Below, one piece after another: positions 1 through 5,404 of a stretch of 9,786 nt of DNA; positions within the stretch are counted from its first letter, which is position 1; every line of letters starts with the position of its first letter. The position numbers and the translations under genes were made by a program. The notes under the pieces were generated by a model. That model saw nothing but the letters and a program-made list of their open reading frames with translations. It was not told the origin of the DNA and did not search any database. The DNA is from Polynucleobacter sp. (GTDB taxonomy: Bacteria; Pseudomonadota; Gammaproteobacteria; Burkholderiales; Burkholderiaceae): positions 1-9,786 of the forward strand of contig JALRHB010000044.1 of NCBI GenBank assembly GCA_023253245.1. The letters are read 5' to 3'.

Positions 1-154
1 CTGCAGCTTTCTTACGCTTACGTTCAGCAGTTGGCTTTTCATAAAACTCGCGGGCACGCAAGTCTGTCAAAAGACCATTTTTTTCAATGGTGCGCTTAAA
101 ACGGCGTAATGCCACTTCAAATGGTTCGTTTTCACGGAGGCGGACTGTAGTCAT
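1..154 (-). CDS. rpsU: 30S ribosomal protein bS21 (5' part, runs off the window start)
   Basis: Small-subunit ribosomal protein that helps 16S rRNA pair with the mRNA ribosome-binding site. Reading the minus strand from the ATG at 154-152 gives MTTVRLRENEPFEVALRRFK and then an Arg/Lys-rich helix ending in ERKRKKAA at the window edge. The early 'ENEPFE.ALRRFKR' and the basic tail are typical of bS21. Fifty-one codons are visible of the roughly 70 usual for the family, so about 19 C-terminal residues lie outside the window. The gene is divergent from tsaD, an arrangement also found in enterobacteria. The Shine-Dalgarno sequence is weak: only ACGAG (minus strand, 169-165) lies about 10 nt upstream. 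Family assignment is secure. Confidence 0.95.
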   Translation of the reverse strand, partial: MTTVRLRENEPFEVALRRFKRTIEKNGLLTDLRAREFYEKPTAERKRKKAA

Positions 155-175
155 ACTTGTTTAACTCGTATATGC

Positions 176-189
176 TCGATAAATATCGA
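176..189. repeat. Short inverted repeat in the rpsU leader
   Basis: TCGAT (176-180) and ATCGA (185-189) form a perfect 5-bp inverted repeat around the spacer AAAT. If rpsU is transcribed from the candidate promoter at 208-216, the repeat lies in its leader about 20 nt upstream of the start codon and could form a small hairpin. It is short and AT-rich, so it may be chance. Its place between divergent genes also permits a protein-binding role. Confidence 0.25.
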
Positions 190-207
190 AAAATTAACTG
201 AATTGCG

Positions 208-216
208 ATTCTAGCA
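208..216 (-). promoter_or_regulatory. Candidate extended -10 promoter for rpsU
   Basis: On the minus strand TGC-TAGAAT (216-208) is a TGn extended -10 element with five of six matches to TATAAT. Transcription would begin near 201 and leave a leader of about 46 nt before the rpsU ATG at 154. No good -35 is visible around 231-237, which is tolerable for an extended -10 promoter. The element ends only 15 bp before the tsaD start codon. Inferred from sequence alone. Confidence 0.45.
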
Positions 217-231
217 CGACCAAGCGAAAAA

Positions 232-1305
232 ATGATTGTTTTAGGGATAGAAACTTCTTGCGATGAGACTGGGGTGGCTTTATACAACACCACCCCTTGG
301 GAAAACCACGCCCCAGCCCATGAGGGCATTCTTGGGCAGGCTTTGCACTCCCAAATCGCCATGCATCAAGAATATGGGGGTGTTGTCCCAGAATTAGCCT
401 CTAGAGACCATATTAGGCGAGTTTTACCCCTCCTAGATGACGCATTGCACGATGCAAAACTGCAATTAAAGGATATAGATGCCATAGCCTATACCCAGGG
501 CCCAGGTCTAGCAGGAGCCCTGTTAGTTGGTAGCGCGTTTGCCAAATCCCTAGCCCAAGGGCTAAAGATTCCCTCGATTGGAGTTCATCACCTGGAGGGG
601 CACTTACTTTCTCCGCTTCTAGGGACTTCAGTCCCAGAATTTCCATTTATCGCCCTCTTGGTCTCAGGAGGTCACACCCAACTCATGCTAGTTAGCGGGG
701 TTGGGAGATACCAACTTTTGGGCGAAACCCTAGATGATGCTGCCGGAGAGGCTTTTGATAAAACCGCCAAATTACTTGGGCTGGACTATCCCGGTGGGGC
801 GGCTATTTCAAAACTTGCGCAAACCGGGCAATCTGGGCGCTTTGAGCTTCCCAAACCTATGCTCCACTCAGGAGATTTGGATTTTTCCTTCTCAGGACTC
901 AAAACAGCGGTACTCAATCAAGTCAAAAAATTTGAAGCATTAGAAGTATCTGATCCAAAAGAGATCGGCACATTTCATGCGGATCTGGCGCGAAGCTTTG
1001 TAGATTCCCTGGTTGCGGTCTTAGTCAGCAAGTCAGAAAAAGCGCTCAAGCAAACAGGTTGCAAGCATTTGGTACTCGCTGGTGGTGTCGGCGCAAACAT
1101 ACAATTACGCACAGCACTCAATGCCAGCGCTCAGAAAAATCGATTCGCGGTGCACTATCCACCAGTTAATCTATGCACTGATAATGGAGTAATGATTGCC
1201 TTCGCGGGAGCGCTACGCATGCTTGCCAAAAATAATGACTCAACTACATCCGGGGCCTTTGATGTCAAGCCACGCTGGGATTTAGCAAGCAATAATCTTA
1301 CTTAG
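232..1305 (+). CDS. tsaD: tRNA N6-threonylcarbamoyladenosine transferase TsaD
   Basis: Catalytic subunit of the cytoplasmic t6A complex (with TsaB and TsaE). It transfers the threonylcarbamoyl group from TsaC's product to A37 of tRNAs that read ANN codons. The 357-residue protein starts with MIVLGIETSCDETGVALY, the ASKHA-fold phosphate loop. Metal-binding HxEGH lies at residues 120-124 (in VHHLEGH). Further family blocks are LLVSGGHTQL (142-151), AGEAFDKTAKLLGLDYPGG (171-189), DFSFSGLKT (217-225), LAGGVGAN (282-289) and CTDNG (315-319) with the third metal ligand Asp317. Length is slightly above E. coli's, partly from about a dozen extra residues near 21-34. The ATG at 232 is fixed by homology, since its Shine-Dalgarno sequence is poor. 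The 3' end overlaps folE2 by 8 bp, tail to tail. Confidence 0.97.
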   Translation: MIVLGIETSCDETGVALYNTTPWENHAPAHEGILGQALHSQIAMHQEYGGVVPELASRDHIRRVLPLLDDALHDAKLQLKDIDAIAYTQGPGLAGALLVGSAFAKSLAQGLKIPSIGVHHLEGHLLSPLLGTSVPEFPFIALLVSGGHTQLMLVSGVGRYQLLGETLDDAAGEAFDKTAKLLGLDYPGGAAISKLAQTGQSGRFELPKPMLHSGDLDFSFSGLKTAVLNQVKKFEALEVSDPKEIGTFHADLARSFVDSLVAVLVSKSEKALKQTGCKHLVLAGGVGANIQLRTALNASAQKNRFAVHYPPVNLCTDNGVMIAFAGALRMLAKNNDSTTSGAFDVKPRWDLASNNLT

Positions 1306-2125
1306 TCAGACTAATTTTGGCGTAAGCGCTGTGATTGTGAATAGACTCAAAGTTCTCAGCCTCCACCACCAAAGACAAGATGCGTTGATCGTCCTTCAAT
1401 TGACCAGCCACATCACGCACTAAATCTTCTACAAACTTGGGATTATCGTAAGCGCGCTCAGTCACCCATTTCTCATCAGGACGTTTGAGTAAACCCCACA
1501 ACTCACTTGAGGCTTGACTCTCGGCGGCAGCAACCAAATCTTCGACCGTCATTTTAGTTTGGGGATCCAAAGATACAGACATCGTTACATGTGAGCGCTG
1601 ATTGTGAGCGCCATATTCAGAGATTTCTTTGGAGCAAGGACATAAACTCATCACCGGCACTAGCGCACGCAAATTTAATTGCACATCGATAGAGCCAGCG
1701 GCAATTTTTTTAGCGCTTGCCGTCCAGGTCACTTCATAATCCATCAGACTTTCAACACCTGATACCGGCGCAGCTTTTTTAACAAAGTGGGTATAAGTAA
1801 ACTGAATACGACCTTCAGTGGCATTAAGTAATGGCAACATCTCGCGCACCATTGTCACAATTGAAGCGCTATCGATCGGCTCTTGGTGTTTTTGAAGAAG
1901 CGCGATAAAGCGCGACATATGGGTGCCTTTAATATGCGCAGGCAAAGCCACATCCATCTCAAAATTACCAACGGCAGGCATATCACCAGACTTAGTGCGA
2001 ATGATTAAAGGGTGACGTAAACCTCGAATACCAACTTGTTCAATCGGTAGCGCGCGCTCATCATGCGCAGACTGCACATCAGGCATGGTTTGCGGTTTAA
2101 GAAAGGCCGTATTGATATCGTTCAT
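1298..2125 (-). CDS. folE2: GTP cyclohydrolase FolE2 (type IB)
   Basis: Converts GTP to 7,8-dihydroneopterin triphosphate, the first step of folate synthesis. This is the IB (COG1469) form, which can use metals other than zinc, unlike FolE. The 275-residue protein shows LRHPL (36-40), GTHMSRF (67-73), the metal-site block LCPCSKEISEYGAHNQRSHV (161-180) and NFESIHNHSAYA near the C-terminus. In the family the second Cys of CPCS and the His of GAHNQ are site residues, here Cys164 and His174. The start is ATG 2125, matching the family N-terminus (MND...MPDVQS). The frame stays open upstream to 2251 inside dxs, with a possible ATG at 2173, but those residues are unlike the family. The Shine-Dalgarno sequence is weak, so translational coupling to dxs (25-bp gap) is plausible. 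It is last in the xseB-ispA-dxs-folE2 cluster. Confidence 0.94.
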   Translation of the reverse strand: MNDINTAFLKPQTMPDVQSAHDERALPIEQVGIRGLRHPLIIRTKSGDMPAVGNFEMDVALPAHIKGTHMSRFIALLQKHQEPIDSASIVTMVREMLPLLNATEGRIQFTYTHFVKKAAPVSGVESLMDYEVTWTASAKKIAAGSIDVQLNLRALVPVMSLCPCSKEISEYGAHNQRSHVTMSVSLDPQTKMTVEDLVAAAESQASSELWGLLKRPDEKWVTERAYDNPKFVEDLVRDVAGQLKDDQRILSLVVEAENFESIHNHSAYAKISLTK

Positions 2126-2150
2126 AGCCGTATTTTCAGGCAAAAATGAC

Positions 2151-4067
2151 TTATTTGCCCGCAATAGCAGCATTTGCTGCTGATTTTGTAGAAATTTCCT
2201 TCGAAAAGCGCTCTGCAATGGCTTTTGCAATCCCTTCAGAATCCAAGCCACACTTGCTCATCAGAAGTTTGTAATCGCCATGCTCAACAAAAACATCAGG
2301 AAGACCTAATTGCAACAAGGGCTTATTGATGCCCATAGCTGATAGAGCCTCAAGACAGGCACTTCCAGCACCACCCTGAATCACGCCATCCTCAATCGTT
2401 ACAAAATAATCATGATCTTGTGCAAGCGATTTGAGTAGCTCGACATCCAAAGGCTTTACAAATCGCATATTAGCCACTGAGGCATCTAGACGCTCCGCAG
2501 CCTCTAGCGCTGGGTATAGCAAAGTCCCAAAAGCTAGAATTGCCACTCGCTGACCCAAAGGCGCATTAGATTTGCGACGCAACTCCCCCTTACCCAAAGG
2601 AATAGTACGCAACTCTTTAGAAGGATTTGTGCCAATACCTGCGCCACGAGGGTAACGCACTGCGCTGGGGTGTGGTTGATGAAAAGCGGTTGTTAATAAA
2701 TCACGGCACTCTGCCTCATCTGCTGGCGTCATCACCAACATATTAGGGATGCAACGTAAGAATGGAATGTCATAAGCACCTGCATGGGTTGCACCATCTG
2801 CACCTACTAAACCCGCTCGATCCAAGGCAAACAATACAGGCAGATCTTGAATGGCGACATCATGAATCAACTGATCATAAGCACGCTGCAAGAATGTTGA
2901 ATAGATGGCCACCACTGGCTTCATTCCCTCGCATGCCATACCAGCAGCAAAAGTCACTGCATGCTGTTCGGCAATACCAACGTCGTAATAACGCTTCGGA
3001 AAATTCTGCTCAAACTCTACCAAACCGGAACCTTCGCGCATTGCTGGCGTAATGCCAATGAGAAGTGGGTCCGCATGCGCCATATCGCAGAGCCACTCTC
3101 CAAAGACTTGGGTAAAGGTTTTTTGTGAAGCAGCACTCGATTTTTTAACGCCTTCTTCGGGGTTAAATTTACTCGGGCCGTGATAAAGCACAGGATCAGC
3201 TTCTGCTAGCTCATATCCTTGACCCTTGCGCGTGACAACATGCAAAAACTGTGGGCCGCGTCCTTCTAGTGCAAGTCGGCGTACGTTTTGAAGCATCGGG
3301 ATTAAAGCATCTAAGTCATGACCATCAATCGGCCCAAAATAATTAAAACCAAACTCTTGAAAAATCGTTGAAGGCGACACCATACCTTTTGCATGATCTT
3401 CTAAACGCTTAGCAAACTCACGTAGTGGTGGTGCAATCGATAAAACGCTATCAATGCCTTTCTTAGTCGCAGAATAAATATTGCCACTAAGTAATCGAGC
3501 TAGATGGCGATTGAGAGCGCCAACTGCAGGCGAGATCGACATATCGTTGTCATTGAGAATTACGATGAGCGGTAAGTCGTCATACACGCCAGCGTTATTC
3601 ATTGCCTCAAAGGCCATGCCGCCAGTCATGGCACTATCACCAATGACTGCAACTGCAACGTGTTTTTCACCTTTAGTTTGGAAAGCTCGCGCCATCCCCA
3701 TAGCCGCAGAAATGCTGGTTGATGAATGGCCAGTACCAAAAGCATCGTATTCACTTTCAGAACGCCGTGGAAAGCCGGACAAGCCTTCATACTGACGTAA
3801 GGTATTCATTCGCTCTCGACGCCCAGTCAGGATTTTGTGTGGATAGCTTTGATGACCCACGTCCCACACCACACGATCATGCGGCGTATTAAAAACATAA
3901 TGCAATGCGATTGATAACTCAACAGTCCCCAAGTTAGAGGAAAGATGGCCCCCTGTTTTAGAAACAGAATCCAAGACAAATTGACGTAACTCATCAGCTA
4001 GAGCTGGGAGTTGCTCGCGAGGAAGCTTCTTTAAATCAACAGGAGAGTGAATGGAATTTAAAGTCAT
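2151..4067 (-). CDS. dxs: 1-deoxy-D-xylulose-5-phosphate synthase
   Basis: Thiamine diphosphate enzyme that condenses pyruvate with glyceraldehyde 3-phosphate, the first committed step of the MEP isoprenoid pathway and a source of precursors for thiamine and pyridoxal. The 638-residue protein is near the usual 620. The N-terminal ThDP domain has GGHLSSNLG (His41), WDVGHQSYPHKILTGR (68-83) and the cofactor/Mg motif starting GDSAMTGG (143-150) and ending LNDNDMSIS (171-179). The pyrimidine domain has DVGIAEQHA (362-370) with catalytic Glu367 and DRAGLVGADGATHAG (416-430). VRYPRG (470-475) and the MRFVKPLD region (534-541) mark the C-terminal third. The last 18 or so residues form an Ala/Ser/Lys-rich tail beyond the conserved fold. 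ATG 4067 has a GAAGA at 4 nt spacing. The gap from ispA is 16 bp. Confidence 0.97.
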   Translation of the reverse strand: MTLNSIHSPVDLKKLPREQLPALADELRQFVLDSVSKTGGHLSSNLGTVELSIALHYVFNTPHDRVVWDVGHQSYPHKILTGRRERMNTLRQYEGLSGFPRRSESEYDAFGTGHSSTSISAAMGMARAFQTKGEKHVAVAVIGDSAMTGGMAFEAMNNAGVYDDLPLIVILNDNDMSISPAVGALNRHLARLLSGNIYSATKKGIDSVLSIAPPLREFAKRLEDHAKGMVSPSTIFQEFGFNYFGPIDGHDLDALIPMLQNVRRLALEGRGPQFLHVVTRKGQGYELAEADPVLYHGPSKFNPEEGVKKSSAASQKTFTQVFGEWLCDMAHADPLLIGITPAMREGSGLVEFEQNFPKRYYDVGIAEQHAVTFAAGMACEGMKPVVAIYSTFLQRAYDQLIHDVAIQDLPVLFALDRAGLVGADGATHAGAYDIPFLRCIPNMLVMTPADEAECRDLLTTAFHQPHPSAVRYPRGAGIGTNPSKELRTIPLGKGELRRKSNAPLGQRVAILAFGTLLYPALEAAERLDASVANMRFVKPLDVELLKSLAQDHDYFVTIEDGVIQGGAGSACLEALSAMGINKPLLQLGLPDVFVEHGDYKLLMSKCGLDSEGIAKAIAERFSKEISTKSAANAAIAGK

Positions 4068-4083
4068 TAAATCTTCAATAATC

Positions 4084-4977
4084 TTATTTGCCTCGATTGA
4101 CTACCAATAGAGCCAAATGTTTGAGAGCTTGGGCTTTAGCGCCAAAACTCTCTATGCTAGCAATCGCAGTTTCCTGCAAATCTTTTGCCGCTTTCTTGGC
4201 ATAGTCTAAACCCATCAAGCTGACATAGGTTGGTTTGTCGTTCGCAGCATCTTTTCCAGCGGTTTTTCCTAAGGTTTGACTATCTGCTGTGACATCCAAA
4301 ATATCATCGACAATTTGAAAAGCTAAACCCAAGGCCTCTGAATACGCTTTAAGATATTGCATTTGAGTCGAAGTGAGATTGACAGCAATTCCACCCATCT
4401 GCACCGAACAAGAAAGCAAAGCACCTGTTTTCATGGCATGCATTTGCTTAAGGCCAGCCAAATCCATACTCTTACCCACACTCTCCAAATCAATCGCTTG
4501 ACCACCAGCCATACCCCGGGATCCAGAAGCGCTAGCCAAAGCACGAATCATTTCAATTCGAGCGCTGGGCTCGCACGGCGCATTTGCTAAGACCTCAAAA
4601 GCGCGCGTTTGCAGAGCATCACCAACTAATAAGGCGGTGGCCTCATCAAAAGCTTTGTGCACAGTTGGACGGCCTCGACGAAGGTCATCATCATCCATAC
4701 AGGGCAAGTCATCGTGCACTAATGAGTAAGCATGAATACATTCAATCGCCACCGCAGCACAATCCAAGGTACTTTGTGGAGTATCGCAACCAAGCTCGCC
4801 TGCCGCATATACCAACATGGGACGAATTCGCTTACCACCACCCTGGGCTGCATAACGCATTGCTTCATGGAGACGAGTCGGATGGACATTTTCTAAATCC
4901 AATAGAGAATCCAATGCCAACTCAAATCGCTCGCCATGAATACGAATCCAGTCTTCAAAAACAAAGGGCTGATTCAT
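4084..4977 (-). CDS. ispA: Short-chain polyprenyl (farnesyl/geranyl) diphosphate synthase
   Basis: Condenses isopentenyl diphosphate with dimethylallyl and geranyl diphosphate, most likely to farnesyl diphosphate, in the cytoplasm. Numbering from the ATG at 4977 (297 aa, E. coli-like length): GGGKRIRP (46-53), first Asp-rich motif DDLPCMD (89-95, the bacterial FPP-synthase form with two residues inserted), RRGRPTVH, MAGGQAIDLE, KTG, and second Asp-rich motif DDILD (224-228). The start is uncertain. An in-frame TTG at 5001 would add eight residues and lies 7 bp past the xseB stop. I prefer ATG 4977 because GGAGG sits upstream, though at a long 14-nt spacing. It lies between xseB and dxs, a common order in proteobacteria, and feeds on the pathway that Dxs opens. 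Product chain length cannot be settled from sequence alone. Confidence 0.93.
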   Translation of the reverse strand: MNQPFVFEDWIRIHGERFELALDSLLDLENVHPTRLHEAMRYAAQGGGKRIRPMLVYAAGELGCDTPQSTLDCAAVAIECIHAYSLVHDDLPCMDDDDLRRGRPTVHKAFDEATALLVGDALQTRAFEVLANAPCEPSARIEMIRALASASGSRGMAGGQAIDLESVGKSMDLAGLKQMHAMKTGALLSCSVQMGGIAVNLTSTQMQYLKAYSEALGLAFQIVDDILDVTADSQTLGKTAGKDAANDKPTYVSLMGLDYAKKAAKDLQETAIASIESFGAKAQALKHLALLVVNRGK

Positions 4978-5004
4978 GAATGGACTTAAAGCCTCCGCCA
5001 ATTA

Positions 5005-5016
5005 AGGCTTAAGCCT
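5005..5016. repeat. Perfect 12-bp palindrome at the xseB/ispA junction
   Basis: AGGCTTAAGCCT reads the same on both strands and spans the xseB stop codon (TAA on the minus strand at 5011-5009). It sits just upstream of the two possible ispA starts. As RNA it would have no proper loop, so a hairpin is unlikely. It is more likely a coincidence or a protein site than a terminator. Confidence 0.3.
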
Positions 5017-5242
5017 CAAATACCCGCACTTGTTGCTCAACCTGAGCAAGCACACTTTGACAATGCTTCAGAAGAGCAGCGCCACGCTGATACGCCAAAA
5101 GCGTCTCTTCTAGGGAAAATTTGCCGGATTCCATATCGGAAATAAGCTTCTCCAACTCCTTTACAGCCTGCTCGTAGCGCAAATTTGGGTCAATTTGCAC
5201 CTCAAGACCCGGTTGCTGACCCTCTGATTTCTTTGCCGGCAT
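5009..5242 (-). CDS. xseB: Exodeoxyribonuclease VII small subunit
   Basis: Small subunit of exonuclease VII. Several copies bind XseA to form a nuclease that trims single-stranded DNA from both ends. The 77-residue protein matches the family length (about 80) and shows its helical hairpin: YEQAVKELEKLISDMESGKFSLEETLLAYQRG falls at residues 23-54, followed by a helix ending EQQVRVFEA. The family signature is L..I...E.G...LEE.L..Y..G. The catalytic partner XseA is not in the window. ATG 5242 has a good GAAGGA (minus strand 5257-5252) at 9 nt spacing. It is the first gene of the minus-strand cluster and is divergent from the Rieske oxygenase. No convincing promoter for it was found in 5243-5330. 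Confidence 0.93.
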   Translation of the reverse strand: MPAKKSEGQQPGLEVQIDPNLRYEQAVKELEKLISDMESGKFSLEETLLAYQRGAALLKHCQSVLAQVEQQVRVFEA

Positions 5243-5294
5243 TGACTTAGTTCCTTCAAAATTCTTTCTTATCTTGCCCTACATATTAAAGCGA

Positions 5295-5323
5295 GATGGG
5301 GGTCAGATGGGTATAATCCCATC
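5295..5323. repeat. Three GATGGG half-sites, two as an inverted repeat around the -10 hexamer
   Basis: GATGGG occurs at 5295-5300 and again at 5306-5311, exactly 11 bp apart (about one helical turn). Its reverse complement CCCATC is at 5318-5323. The last two form a perfect 6-bp inverted repeat whose 6-bp spacer is TATAAT. This geometry suits a regulator binding over the -10, with a further half-site next to the -35 region. It lies between divergent xseB and the Rieske oxygenase gene, so it could affect either. The repeats are seen directly and the operator role is inferred. Confidence 0.45.
5312..5317 (+). promoter_or_regulatory. Candidate sigma-70 -10 box (TATAAT) for the Rieske oxygenase operon
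   Basis: This is a perfect TATAAT on the plus strand, with a predicted transcription start near 5324 and a leader of about 80 nt before the ATG at 5405. No -35 resembling TTGACA lies 16-18 bp upstream (the sequence there is close to AAGCGA), and TG stands one base too far away for a standard extended -10. The promoter may therefore need an activator. The GATGGG repeats at 5295-5323 occupy the expected positions. Confidence 0.5.
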
Positions 5324-5331
5324 CTTCCTTT

Positions 5332-5356
5332 CCAATATCGATCCGTCGATGGTTGG
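5332..5356 (+). promoter_or_regulatory. Leader hairpin with UCCG loop
   Basis: In the RNA, CCAA (5332-5335) pairs with UUGG (5353-5356) and AUCGA (5337-5341) with UCGAU (5346-5350). The loop is UCCG, and a U opposite GG allows one G-U pair and one bulged base. The stem is about 10 bp. An alternative outer pairing exists between CCAAU (5332-5336) and AUUGG (5357-5361), so two registers compete. It lies 8 nt past the predicted start of transcription. The fold was drawn by hand and no energy was computed. Confidence 0.4.
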
Positions 5357-5370
5357 ATTGGTTATTCCGC

Positions 5371-5390
5371 TTAGCTTCGGCTGACTTTTT
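5371..5390 (+). terminator. Terminator-like UUCG hairpin followed by five T, inside the leader
   Basis: UUAGC (5371-5375) pairs with GCUGA (5380-5384), including one G-U pair, around a UUCG loop closed by C-G, a very stable tetraloop. C5385 and TTTTT (5386-5390) follow. The stem is short for an intrinsic terminator and the T run is then broken by CGGGGG. It stands 14 nt before the Rieske oxygenase ATG, so it would act as an attenuator, as the end of a short RNA of about 65 nt, or not at all. Base pairing is visible and the function is inferred. Confidence 0.3.
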
Positions 5391-5404
5391 CGGGGGTGGG
5401 GAGA

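Noticed and set aside
132..362. Minus-strand open frame across the rpsU/tsaD gap
   Set aside because: It overlaps the 5' ends of two conserved genes in the wrong frame and would remove the only intergenic control region.
4584..4979. Open frame of 131 codons on the plus strand inside ispA
   Set aside because: It is antisense to a gene with complete prenyl synthase motifs, its residues are rich in His, Arg and Pro as expected from a shadow frame, and no ribosome-binding site or family resemblance is seen.
5396..5404. GTG start for the Rieske oxygenase giving three extra residues (MGR)
   Set aside because: The ATG at 5405 is better placed relative to the G-rich ribosome-binding tract. The GTG lies within that tract and has only CTTTTTCGGGG before it.
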